Below, piece after piece: positions 55,801 to 59,912 of a stretch of 64,000 nucleotides of DNA. The DNA is taken from the NCBI GenBank assembly GCA_013407085.1, contig JACCGJ010011006.1, forward strand, positions 1 to 64,000. Direction: 5' to 3'. The stretch's first letter is position 1, and every line of letters starts with the position of its first letter. Position numbers and translations under genes: made by a program. A model generated the notes under the pieces. It ran no database searches, was not told the origin of the DNA, and saw nothing but the letters and a program-made list of their open reading frames with translations. The DNA is from Atriophallophorus winterbourni. Its lineage: Eukaryota > Platyhelminthes > Trematoda > Plagiorchiida > Microphallidae.

Positions 55801-58800
55801 TGAAAATGCGACTGCATAAATTTTTCCTATCAATTTCTGAGCGTCACTTGCTCTTTTCGCTTCAGTTATATAGTCGAAAACAATGACACCTAATCACTCT
55901 TTTCAGGTGGTGCTTCATAGCGAATTTCCTCGATGACACTTTCCTCGCTCGTCAGAAACAGTTCGAGTTTGGACGGTGTTCGTGCCTCTCAAGCGGGCGC
56001 TGCTTGGGATGCGGTTAAATAAAAGAATTTCGTTGAACATTTTGTAGAATAGATGATCAAGAGAATTCATCGGTGGAATCTCGCTTTTTAGTAAATTCGG
56101 AAGATTAAAGTCACCCATGATCGTGACGTTGTTTTGATATCTGGAAACAACCAGCTGAGTTTTCTCAATTAAACTGGCATTGCATGCTTCGTCTGCTGAC
56201 GGTGGTCGGTAAATCAGGCCAACAACACTTCAACGTGTATCTTCCAGTATCAAATAATTATCAGTGATTTATCTGAACGTGAGGTGTTGATCATAGTAAA
56301 TAGCAACACCTCCTTCTCCAGGGTCCGTACGAGCACGATAAAAAAGAAACATGTTTAGAATGGAAATTTCCTCCTCAGCAAATTACTGACTGAACCACGT
56401 TTCCGTTACGGCTATCAAGAGCGGTGAATATTTTTGACGAAGCTCGATTAGCTCAGGTAACTTATTTATCAAGAATTGTGCGTTGGTGTGCAAAAATTTG
56501 ATGTTTGATCTTGATAAACGTGTTGGATGATGAGTATTTGAGCAGGTAATTTGAGTACGTGTCAAAGATGGTGGGTAAATTACGTCACCGACGCCGATAG
56601 AGTCGGTCGCTATCCGTTTTTGGAGCAGGATTCCCGGCATCACTGTGCTCAGTACCAACAGGTTCGGCAACTTTCACGATTGAGACGGTTTTCATGTGTT
56701 TACAGATAACTTAGATCTCTCGTGGAACTTTGTATCGATACTGGTTCCGATTGTTAAGCACGGTGTCTTCTGGATTCGGAAAGTAACGATAACCGTTGCA
56801 TTTCTGGTTTAGCTAGCATTAATAATAAATCTCCACTGTTGTATGTCGTGGTTGGATTTATACTTTGTATCTGAACCAGTGGCATCTTCAGTCAATCACC
56901 CGTTTGAAATTACAATGTGCTTTTACCCATGCTTTCATCGGAATAACAGTGTATGACTTGTGATTTCGTAGAAGGCGAAGTTTCTAAGCTAATATTTCCA
57001 ACCTTGATATCTCGTATGACATACTGATCACCGAAATCCCTTTTGATACAAGAGTATGAGACGCTGAAATGTTGAATAATCGCCGTCATACAAAAATTTG
57101 GTTTTCGGGAGGATTGCAGTTAGAGCGACAAAATCCTTAATAACATTAGAAAATGGACAACATCAGCGACTATTGTACAAATCCATTTCGTCAATGTCGA
57201 CCAAATGAAGCCTTATGTTGCGAAAGCTTTAACTGAAACGTCTGGGGCGAATTCGATTGACAAATCAAATCAATGAGACAACCGGACCAGACCGGTTCAT
57301 GACAGTGTTGTGGTGATAAGATTTTCCTATAAAAGATAGGCGTAATAAATGCTTTGTTTAATTAGCGTTCTTTCAGGTTCTGTGTTTCGTGAATGAACGT
57401 TGGATAGTTTGCCGTCGTTGATGAATTAGGAACAAATCAACAATTGGATGTGGTCGTTGATAACTGGAACAATGTCGATGATTTTTTTATTCATTTTTCT
57501 AAACACTAAAGCTAATAGTGTCAGGGTTTATTAGCAAGTAGCAGGTAATGTGACATGATTTAACTCGCTGAAACCAAATTTTAATCCATCAGCTTTCATT
57601 TTCAAACTTTTCCAGCACCGATGCTAAACCTGCGTAAAGTAGAGAATTAGAGTTGAACAGAATTCTCCAAAATGGGCAAAGGCGATCCTCCGATGAAAAA
57701 GCGCACGCCGTAAGCAACTCGAGTTCTATTGCCTAGAGCTTTACTCGCTTTAAGTTATATAATGATTTTTCCCTGTGTAGTGGCTAGATATAGAATATTG
57801 TGAAGAGTTTAATCCAATGTAAAACTTTGCCAAAACACTGCGATTCGATCAATTTAACACACAATAAAGGTAAATAACTATTTCGCATTCACTAATCAGT
57901 TAAAATGTACGCTACACGACATACAATTTTGGAGGCATTTAAATATGATTATAGCATGGAATAATCATATGTATCTGTTTATAATAAAAACATGCAACAT
58001 CCAGTTGTAAACATCGTTCGTGACTTTAATGTTAATGTTTGTTGTATATTGAACAATAATTGTGAATATCGGGAGCCATATTCATAAAAAAGTTAGTAAT
58101 GAATTTATGAAAGTAGTTTGTTGGTAACGTTTTGCTTTCGACAGTCCATCATCGTCAAACCAAGTGTGTCAGTACGACTAGACGTCAGGTTAAAATGGCC
58201 TTCACCTGACGAATCCCAATCTGGCAAAGAACTGCACAGGTCATAGTTGGCGCTGCTCAGCGTCTTAATGTAGACAGTCGAAATTAAACTCAATTGATGC
58301 GCCTCCTGTATGCCCTATAATCCCATAATTGTTTTGTTGTGTTGGTGTGACTTACGTCCACAGATAATCTGCTTGTCAAATCCGTGCGTATACTAGTGCT
58401 GTGTGAATCAAATTAACTTTTATCAGAAGTAGAACCGGACTCCAGATTGTTTAGAAATCATTCCCGCCCACCATGTTTTATCTATTCCTAATGTTTGCAC
58501 AAATTAGGCAAGCAGGCTAATCGCTCAGAGGATGTTAATCACGACTGCACACATACAAAACAATTAAGGTATTATATAGAGCGTGAGGAATGCGCATTAA
58601 TTGTCCTCAATTTCGCTTGTCTATCTTAACAAACTCTGTCCTGTGTAGTTCTTAGGCATCTTATGATCGGTCAGATGAAGGAAATTTAAACCAAATCTCT
58701 ATTCGTGCTGACACACTCGGTCTGACGAAGTTTGTGTCAGATGCGAAACGTTACAAACAATATACTCAGGTAGATTCATTACAATCTTTCTTCATCACCA

Positions 58801-59110
58801 AAGTTTTTATTGTAAAAATCTGTCTGGAGTGCTAGCATGTGTATCAATATTTTCTTCAATATATATTTAACGATCCTTACCGTGTGTCTCCTTCCTTCAG
58901 ATAATATATTAAGCACTCCGCCATTGCAGGATCTTCATTCAAATTAACCAAATGTGGGGTCTAAAATATAGATAAGAAAATAATTATTTTCCGACAGCAT
59001 TTATTCTAAATTATTAAATTTGTGAAATACTCACATTTCTTGGTGTAAATATACCAGTGACACCAATCTCATTATGTATAGCTACTCCCATATCTCTCAA
59101 TTCCTGTTCT
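11993..59110 (-). CDS. unc-104: UNC-104/KIF1A-type kinesin-3, central part, 18 exons
   Basis: Kinesin-3 motors of this family carry synaptic-vesicle precursors and dense-core vesicles toward microtubule plus ends. Eighteen exons on the minus strand chain into about 811 codons, every one with GT/AG borders. Phases match at all junctions except the one between 20463 and 17223. Recognised blocks in order: TPHLVNLNEDP motif, FHA domain (GKSHVFRFNNP), a coiled coil beginning near SIDWTYA, the segment YVKEANALSIEL, SYWTLDYF, NLLYGLPL, LGEPYSFRVTL, a C2-like block (PIVVEFHG), VLVWFEILELDSNG and the DUF3694-type region (YTPVPVDRLDEV to WDSSLHESSLLNRVTP). The family is about 1,600-1,700 residues long; the motor domain (upstream, beyond 64000) and the PH domain (downstream) are not seen. 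Introns hold most of the window's transposons. Assignment to the KIF1/UNC-104 branch is firm; KIF13-like is less likely because the FHA-to-DUF3694 block order matches KIF1A throughout. Confidence 0.93.
12266..12529 (-). CDS. unc-104: KIF1 exon q: DUF3694 core
   Basis: 264 nt with YTPVPVDRLDEVQCQGIFLI, HQGLQRRLAVTLVYEYGTEN and EVVVGRVRETVDWFEPDDET. This is very close to the family's GTFLLHQGIQRRITVTL and VRELVVGRIRNTPE. Acceptor GAATAACAG, donor GTAAG. Confidence 0.96.
12600..12674 (-). CDS. unc-104: KIF1 exon p: VLVWFEILELDSNG
   Basis: 75 nt: ASTLLTHREDVLVWFEILEL then DSNG. Family equivalent: KYDLLVYFEICELEANG, the start of the DUF3694 region. Acceptor AAATTTCAG, donor GTGAGT; phases match both neighbours. 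Confidence 0.92.
12680..13800. other. KIF1 intron, AT-rich, nothing recognised
   Basis: Part of the 3.25-kb intron between exons o and p. No element or RNA recognised in this part. Confidence 0.5.
13801..15300. repeat. Decayed hammerhead-repeat array
   Basis: Successive degenerate units recognisable by 'ttggataaggttcgcgtgac', 'gttcaattacatg', 'tgcaaacagcacga' and similar. Core remnants: 14155-14183 (-, partial), 14345-14390 (-, TTGATGAG ... GGTCGCGG), 14661-14705 (+), 15094-15140 (+), 15253-15297 (+). All have core changes, so none is expected to cleave. Confidence 0.65.
15301..15928. other. KIF1 intron, AT-rich, nothing recognised
   Basis: Continuation of the intron between exons o and p; no element identified. 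Confidence 0.5.
15929..15988 (-). CDS. unc-104: KIF1 exon o: basic linker
   Basis: 60 nt encoding RLRHVGTSLQTRCSPVPSN. Weakly similar to the 'RRHFPRVMPLSKPVP' stretch. Its support is position and phase (AA+A Lys on entry, AG+T Ser on exit) with acceptor AACTTACAG and donor GTGGAA. Confidence 0.72.
16064..16182 (-). CDS. unc-104: KIF1 exon n: PIVVEFHG block
   Basis: 119 nt starting FNMTVTLAALDYFRRYPIVV and continuing EFHGKCRAHINQN. It matches '[28 protein letters not shown]'. Acceptor CTTCGACAG, donor GTATGT; leaves in phase 2. Confidence 0.9.
16253..16313 (-). CDS. unc-104: KIF1 exon m: short exon of the C2-like block
   Basis: 61 nt giving TNWMRKQKVSDQININ and HIIK. It is open only in the frame demanded by exon l and ends at AAAG/GTGAGC. 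It aligns with the variable stretch before 'YHVQNIAVEV'. Acceptor ATATATAG. Found by phase and position, not by strong sequence identity. Confidence 0.75.
16440..16680 (+). repeat. Hammerhead-ribozyme repeat, single unit
   Basis: A (TA)n run (16451-16472) precedes a unit with 'ccactgtttcaagcgcatgc' and a core at 16587-16630: CTGATGT, hairpin GTGC-AAACA-GCAC, GAAG, GGTCGTGG. Two core changes (A9 and the last A of GAAA). Lies antisense in the KIF1 intron between exons l and m. Confidence 0.8.
17040..17223 (-). CDS. unc-104: KIF1 exon l: LGEPYSFRVTL segment
   Basis: 184 nt including RLGEPYSFRVTLVHVKRIEE and WILDIRCHV. Equivalent to the LG..FTFRVTVLQ.....YADIFCQ segment. Acceptor AGTTGCAG, donor GTGAGT. 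It needs a phase-1 predecessor, so either exon k uses its weaker donor or a small exon in 17224-20462 was missed. Confidence 0.86.
17380..18905 (-). mobile_element. RTE-like LINE, 5' region and endonuclease fragment
   Basis: The minus strand encodes pieces of an AP-type endonuclease: SLNVDEAALQETRLPDTG (near 17980), GTITLVNVYGPTPAEKT (near 17760) and DGDFNARVG (near 17650). Upstream (18000-18900) is a long non-coding leader shared with 34930-35590 and 39650-40240. The copy ends before the reverse transcriptase. Confidence 0.8.
18945..19142. repeat. (CATA)n microsatellite
   Basis: Nearly pure CATA/TACA repeats for about 200 bp with a few CACA and GTTT interruptions. Frames through it (Met-Tyr-Val-Cys or His-Ile-Tyr-Thr repeats) are not genes. 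Confidence 0.97.
19143..20452. other. KIF1 intron; place to look for a missing exon
   Basis: Contains (TTTA)n and (TA)n runs at 19741-19811. A minus-strand frame at 19345-19614 has no family similarity. A short exon between KIF1 exons k and l, if it exists, would lie in 17224-20462. Confidence 0.4.
20463..20661 (-). CDS. unc-104: KIF1 exon k: SLIYIGNLLYGLPL segment
   Basis: 199 nt with SLIYIGNLLYGLPLIQTPVV and VDPHGQVVGKLQVLVEPCDD. Family equivalent: [35 protein letters not shown]. Acceptor TGTTTTTAG. The strong donor GTGAGT ends it in phase 0, which does not fit the next exon found. A weak donor (GTTGTT) at 20453 would end it in phase 1 and fit. Confidence 0.9.
20662..21431. other. KIF1 intron between exons j and k
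   Basis: AT-rich with an (AT)n microsatellite at 20824-20846. Nothing else recognised. Confidence 0.6.
21432..21641 (-). CDS. unc-104: KIF1 exon j: KLLQMRAYYD and variable linker
   Basis: 210 nt: SKLLQMRAYYDQEMDISEMH followed by a Ser/Glu-rich linker and EDPFVLNSK. Equivalent to the 'RLDLMREMYDRAAE...DPFYDR' region. Acceptor ATATTACAG, donor GTTAGA. The phase joins exon i (AA+A gives Lys). Confidence 0.9.
21642..22324. other. KIF1 intron, nothing recognised
   Basis: AT-rich; left part of the intron between exons i and j. Confidence 0.5.
22325..23062. repeat. Hammerhead-ribozyme repeat, two direct units plus one inverted (subfamily B)
   Basis: Two units on the minus strand ('ggtacgaccaa' at about 22358 and 22600, period about 240) are followed by a plus-strand unit (about 22796-23062). 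Cores: 22471-22511 (-, CTCATGAG ... GAAACTGGTC), 22697-22737 (-, CTAATGA ... GGAACCGGTC), 22982-23022 (+, CTGATGAG ... GGAAGCGGTCGTG). The units share 'cgcatgcggatcctgatcct' and 'gcatgcaa' ends with the 63-kb array. The junction at about 22795 is the axis of a long palindrome. Confidence 0.85.
22982..23022 (+). ncRNA. Hammerhead ribozyme, near-intact
   Basis: CTGATGAG at 22988-22995 is intact and stem I CCTAC pairs with GTG. The stem II hairpin is weakened (TGCAAATAGAAC) and GAAA reads GGAA. Cleavage would be at GGTC. Probably inactive or weak. Confidence 0.6.
23176..23426 (-). CDS. unc-104: KIF1 exon i: LRFQFEV ... SYWTLDYF
   Basis: 251 nt. It starts with LRFQFEVANNSPFNTIIPVD (family: [20 protein letters not shown]) and ends with LLVKAIDIVEGRHSYWTLDY (family: VAVEVQD...THYWTLEKLR). 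The reading frame is not the longest ORF here; it was chosen because both ends match the family and both phases fit. Acceptor CCAACTTAG, donor GTAAGG. The intron before it is about 13 kb. Confidence 0.88.
23427..24109. other. KIF1 intron, nothing recognised
   Basis: Left end of the 13-kb intron between exons h and i. Confidence 0.45.
24110..25900 (-). mobile_element. RTE-like LINE, decayed reverse transcriptase and C-terminus
   Basis: Aligns by eye with the minus-strand reverse transcriptase at 60,200-61,200 ('ggacagccattcccgactcctg' against 'gggcatccttgtcggacgcc'; 'aaatgttgcgaggaaatcgatc' against 'gctcctttgaagtctaaaa'). Its C-terminal part shares 'ggcgtcagttgca' with 39,380. Many stops and indels; non-functional. 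Confidence 0.75.
25950..26720 (-). mobile_element. CR1-like LINE endonuclease fragment
   Basis: Two broken frames: one with LLMGDFTMDTIKFRD and SVLDLVVTSKNN (endonuclease C-terminal motifs) and one with YTNALCLSNTAELTKIC (the family's 'HTNAQSLPNKLAEL'). Decayed. Confidence 0.75.
26721..27320 (+). mobile_element. CR1-like LINE, 3' end
   Basis: Matches 54720-55350 in order ('aggcaccatgactgagga', 'gctaagttggtctcgcgttac', 'catgcggtat', 'gctttttctaact'). Decayed reverse transcriptase C-terminus plus 3' UTR. Opposite in orientation to the fragment on its left. Confidence 0.75.
27321..29600 (+). mobile_element. CR1-like LINE, decayed endonuclease to 3' end
   Basis: EYKCCEVIKNVSLYKHVHHI (endonuclease), TYISKDFDHVDHVLL (reverse transcriptase motif A region, family AFDRVNH), and a 3' end like 'ccataaatcttgaatcttaa' near 29570. 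Many stops. Confidence 0.7.
29601..30360 (+). mobile_element. CR1-like LINE, second decayed copy
   Basis: 'gaaaattacctgaatgacctg' near 29895 corresponds to the 'W(I)RDYL(T)' part of the reverse transcriptase. It ends with 'accataaatattgaatt' near 30340, the same tail type as the copy before it. Confidence 0.6.
32820..32841. repeat. (GAA)n microsatellite
   Basis: Seven GAA units in the 5' part of the piggyBac element. A frame through it gives a poly-Lys run that is not a gene. Confidence 0.95.
33086..34617 (+). pseudogene. piggyBac transposase, broken
   Basis: In order: FSSLSFFKLMFYNSAFETNQ; FVGITLLTGIIKVPSYRTDW; SRDRYEEIKRYLHFNDN; HKWGYKVISGAG with YDFEIYTGKD; NYKLFDDNWFSS; VKWFDNEPIHLFSSFAG; KYNKFMGGVALCNMLIKLYR; VNAWLLYR; and a C-terminal cysteine-rich zinc region (CKHCVKG...CQKCDVALC). 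The aspartates of the YDFEIYTG, DNWF and WFDN motifs are kept. Frame breaks occur near 33270, 33590 and 33841, with an in-frame TAG at 34060 where Trp is expected. Dead copy. Confidence 0.92.
35601..36460. other. KIF1 intron next to exon h, nothing recognised
   Basis: AT-rich, with a short (ATAA)n run near 36080. Confidence 0.5.
36461..36529 (-). CDS. unc-104: KIF1 exon h: YVKEANALSIEL segment
   Basis: 69 nt, exactly 23 codons: NLIWENGIYVKEANALSIEL then DKN. Matches LWGNA.FLKEANAISVEL in the family. Acceptor CTGTTTTCAG, donor GTGAGT, both in phase 0. Confidence 0.95.
37213..37298 (-). CDS. unc-104: KIF1 exon g: WTERE...AYWTFHHWRYH segment
   Basis: 86 nt encoding ELNWTERERSLAYWTFHHWR and YHRTHYLR. 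It matches the invariant 'WTERE..LA.WAF.KW.YHQ.TSLRD' block of KIF1 proteins. Acceptor TTTAATTCAG, donor GTAAGC. A 65-nt intron separates it from exon f. Confidence 0.95.
37364..37466 (-). CDS. unc-104: KIF1 exon f: end of coiled coil
   Basis: 103 nt beginning LYEDRIQQLKEQVDKQSLMS and ending in a small acidic/Ala-rich linker. An alternative in-phase donor GTGCGG lies ten bases earlier at about 37374; GTAATG at the given end is closer to consensus. Acceptor TTATTACAG. Confidence 0.85.
37467..38423. other. KIF1 intron between exons e and f, nothing recognised
   Basis: AT-rich; no element or RNA gene identified. Confidence 0.5.
38424..38587 (-). CDS. unc-104: KIF1 exon e: coiled coil after FHA
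   Basis: 164 nt including ESIDWTYAICELLDHQGVDL and REMENRLMEMEENFRKEKEQ. This corresponds to the PVDW.FAQ.ELLE.QGID segment followed by a highly charged heptad region, the inhibitory coiled coil of the family. Acceptor TTTTATAG, donor GTGGGT (slightly unusual). Phases agree with neighbours. Confidence 0.94.
38588..39290. other. KIF1 intron between exons d and e, left part
   Basis: AT-rich, nothing recognised. Confidence 0.5.
39293..40240 (-). mobile_element. RTE-like LINE, internally deleted copy
   Basis: Minus strand: leader 40240-39650 (same as 18600-18010 and 35590-34930) joined directly to the C-terminus of the protein at 39640-39293 (KRDMKTLDIDPASWEELAVD and a CKCCERYRVSRIG zinc motif). 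Endonuclease and reverse transcriptase are missing. It is followed at about 40265 by ATGTTATAT repeats. Confidence 0.75.
40260..40320. repeat. Short TTATATGTTATA-type tandem repeat
   Basis: Irregular repeats of 'ttatatgt' following the RTE-like copy; low complexity. Confidence 0.7.
40321..41030. other. KIF1 intron, nothing recognised
   Basis: Very AT-rich; no coding or repeat signal. Confidence 0.5.
41031..42400. repeat. Decayed hammerhead-repeat units
   Basis: Cores at 41134-41175 (-, CTGATGG ... GGAATCAGTCGTGG), 41923-41962 (+, degenerate) and 42151-42200 (+, TTGATAAG TGCAAACAATACGAAACGGGTC). Unit ends with 'gttggataaggttg'-like and 'gcatgcaa'-like strings are visible. The last unit is cut by the CR1 copy at about 42410. 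The stretch between the cores (41400-41900) shows nothing else. Confidence 0.65.
42410..44260 (-). mobile_element. CR1-like LINE, decayed
   Basis: Minus-strand frames: RIYHRSTKLVLNFRNKHYEE and ERIAHLNLFDFLYRRISGDL (reverse transcriptase C-terminus, matching 48200-48450). Farther right are degraded reverse transcriptase segments (around 43100-43560) and the linker at 43821-44225. No intact frame. Confidence 0.75.
44706..44846 (-). CDS. unc-104: KIF1 exon d: FHA domain, C-terminal half
   Basis: 141 nt with FVTFHPIPEAESYINGSS and LRSGDRVILGKSHVFRFNNP. The last string is the hallmark FHA end of KIF1A/UNC-104. Acceptor TTTTTTCAG, donor GTGAG. The phase fits the exons on both sides. Confidence 0.95.
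44847..46985. other. KIF1 intron between exons c and d, nothing recognised
   Basis: No transposon or RNA gene recognised. Frames near 46209-46476 are in non-AT-rich DNA but have no similarity I know. Confidence 0.45.
46986..47077 (-). CDS. unc-104: KIF1 exon c: FHA domain, middle
   Basis: 92 nt read as VGQLHTENSVEIGLCGEFIK then NVHCVFSNNK. This matches the family's VG...(D)I.L.G.FI..EHC.F pattern. Acceptor TTTCAG, donor GTATG. The phase joins exon b across an 11.8-kb intron filled with CR1 and Penelope-type remains. Confidence 0.92.
47430..47530 (-). repeat. Hammerhead-ribozyme repeat, partial unit
   Basis: Minus-strand core at 47452-47497: CTGATAAG, GTGC-like hairpin TGCAAACAGCA, CGAAACCGGTCGTG. 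Only one core base differs from consensus (G8 to A), but G8 is essential for hammerhead catalysis. It is in the sense orientation of the KIF1 intron. Confidence 0.85.
47955..49640 (-). mobile_element. CR1-like LINE, 5'-truncated
   Basis: Minus strand: reverse transcriptase start (LITPIYKEGNRPDVSNYRPV; QHGFRTRHSCHTNLL), motif A region MSKAFDRVNHSILLQKLEQL, VTSGVPQ, then ILFIDIKVWTSV where the FADD catalytic motif is lost by a small deletion, and the C-terminus (RVYHHATKLVTGIYNRPYEE). The 3' end is at about 47955 ('ccttgaatcc'). Best-preserved CR1 reverse transcriptase in the window, but with several frame breaks. Confidence 0.88.
49649..51645 (+). mobile_element. CR1-like LINE, 5' UTR, ORF1 and start of ORF2
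   Basis: 5' UTR (49649-50070), ORF1 with PHD-like finger (50074-50304), degraded ORF1 remainder, then ORF2 endonuclease start (KLINTNAQCLTNK, VAVTETWIQRCMIDAELFIS). At about 51645 the same endonuclease region begins again in another copy, so the element is cut there. It starts nine bases from the inverted copy on its left (head to head). Confidence 0.78.
50074..50304 (+). pseudogene. CR1-like ORF1, PHD-type zinc finger
   Basis: MCNKGVSAKSNVVKCFGC, then IKIHTK and DLPGVCYVCFACRSK: a Cys/His pattern of a PHD finger, the same protein as the ORF1 at 8340-8834. An ancestral Cys after 'HTK' reads Ser. The frame stops after CRSK, whereas the 8.4-kb copy continues into a coiled coil. Confidence 0.65.
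51646..53165 (+). mobile_element. CR1-like LINE, internally deleted
   Basis: Endonuclease (TNAQSLPNKLAELTEICS, IAITETWYSSQLMETEILL) to about 52180, joined at about 52180 directly to the reverse transcriptase 'PLFLLYINDV' segment. The frame 52213-53022 keeps FADDMKIW, KDLGVWISGNLKSTAHCQN and YHRATQLVIGLRSVPYTGRL. The first half of the polymerase is missing. The 3' end carries 'ccttgaatcttaaatcttga'. Confidence 0.82.
53166..55349 (+). mobile_element. CR1-like LINE, 5'-truncated, tail of TGAGTTC repeats
   Basis: Endonuclease part (STIDISIVYCSPSS-like segment; LLNFGDFNLLHSF), reverse transcriptase pieces (MITLIYKGGSRSDTVNYRPA; QHGFRRNRW; SIAFVRVNHDILIKKLEAYG; LFLVYMNDIVENIECNLIIF then PEDVEIW where FADD is mutated; WAPWLRNDIEPLDRIYHRAT). 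The 3' end at 55329-55349 is three TGAGTTC units, a microsatellite tail typical of CR1 elements. Frame breaks near 53990, 54319 and 54700. Confidence 0.85.
55450..56690 (-). mobile_element. CR1-like LINE, ORF2 endonuclease fragment
   Basis: Minus strand: NIKFLHTNAQFLINKLPELI and LIAVTETWFSQ (56600-56383), MGDFNLPNLLKSEIPPMNSL (56118), WRSHILQLSPESWESYRLLR (55667-55458; linker before the reverse transcriptase). Truncated before the polymerase at about 55450. Confidence 0.82.
56691..58084. other. KIF1 intron, nothing recognised
   Basis: Possibly the decayed 5' part of the neighbouring CR1 copy up to about 57000; the rest is AT-rich without signals. Confidence 0.4.
58085..58800. mobile_element. 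Penelope-like element remnant: inverted pair of hammerhead ends
   Basis: Minus-strand copy at 58126-58175 (degenerate: TTGACGATGATGG ... GCAAAACGTTACC) and plus-strand copy at 58716-58768 (CTGACGA, GAAACGTTACAAAC, then the 'attcattacaatctttcttc' that also follows 3340). Same inverted layout as 3054-3333 but without any reverse transcriptase. Confidence 0.75.
58716..58768 (+). ncRNA. Penelope-type hammerhead ribozyme motif, slightly decayed
   Basis: CTGACGA at 58722-58728, stem II GTTTGTGTCAGATGC (now imperfect), GAAA at 58744-58747, then CGTTACAAAC. Homologous to the motif at 3284-3333. Confidence 0.65.
58881..58960 (-). CDS. unc-104: KIF1 exon b: TPHLVNLNEDP motif
   Basis: 80 nt encoding TPHLVNLNEDPAMAECLIYY and LKEGDTR, nearly identical to the KIF1 signature that opens the FHA domain. 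Acceptor TATTTTAG, donor GTAAGG. It follows exon a across a 74-nt intron, in phase 0. It ends in phase 2, and the next exon supplies one base to complete Arg. Confidence 0.95.
59035..59110 (-). CDS. unc-104: KIF1 exon a: neck region before the FHA domain
   Basis: 76 nt, read as EQELRDMGVAIHNEIGVTG then IFTPRN. It corresponds to the family's 'MGV(A) ... GVFSPKK' stretch just before TPHLVNLNEDP. Acceptor TTTTTCAG, donor GTGAGT. It enters with one base of a codon, so the preceding exon must end in phase 2; no such exon was found between 59111 and 64000. Confidence 0.9.
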
Positions 59111-59690
59111 CTGAAAAATAAACACCAAAAATGTAAAACAATAAATTGATATTATTATTTGAGTGTTAACGAATAAGTTATCAATCAATCGGTTTCGAAA
59201 TGTTGACTTGAAGTGAAAATAATTTCTAGTATCACATACAATTCTTCTTTATCCAAACACTTGTTTAAAATCGTTTAATCACATTTAAAGGAATGAATCA
59301 TTATTGGTTTCGATGGAAATTCGAAGGAAATGAAAATATGACTGATGCAAAATGGATGGGAATAGCTAAAGTTTGAAAATCGATTGACATAGCAGCTCAG
59401 TATTCATTAGACAAATTATCGGTATCAAAAAGCTTGATCTGTTAATCCGATGATGGCTACGGCTAACGTAGACGACGTTAATCATTCACGCTTACACAGT
59501 CATAATTGTGTGCAGATAAACACCTTCACTTGTGTTAACCTTAACCAATATTTTCCCAAGAGAGTATTCGAATTTAAATCTTTATTTGATATTTTTTCAC
59601 TTTTTCGGGGCATTCATCATCATCAAAGACAGCAATACACCGGTAGCACGTACCGAATGCTTAACTGCCATACAACCACGAAAAAGTAAA
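59111..59690. other. KIF1 intron, nothing recognised
   Basis: Upstream of exon a in transcript terms; the preceding exon was not found here. Confidence 0.5.
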
Positions 59691-59912
59691 ATCCTAAAAG
59701 ATGGGGAAGGGTGGGACTTAAATTGCTACAGCTTCTATAGAAGAGTAAGCACAAACAAACTGGGGAGAGGTGCCTACACCTCGAATGGAACATACATTCA
59801 AACAAGTTTCGTGAACGAGTAGAGCAACATCAGCACGGCAGCTTCCTTGCGGCTTCCACTGTCATGCATCATAACAAGCTTTTCTCGTCACTCCGCTTGA
59901 CAACATACAAGG

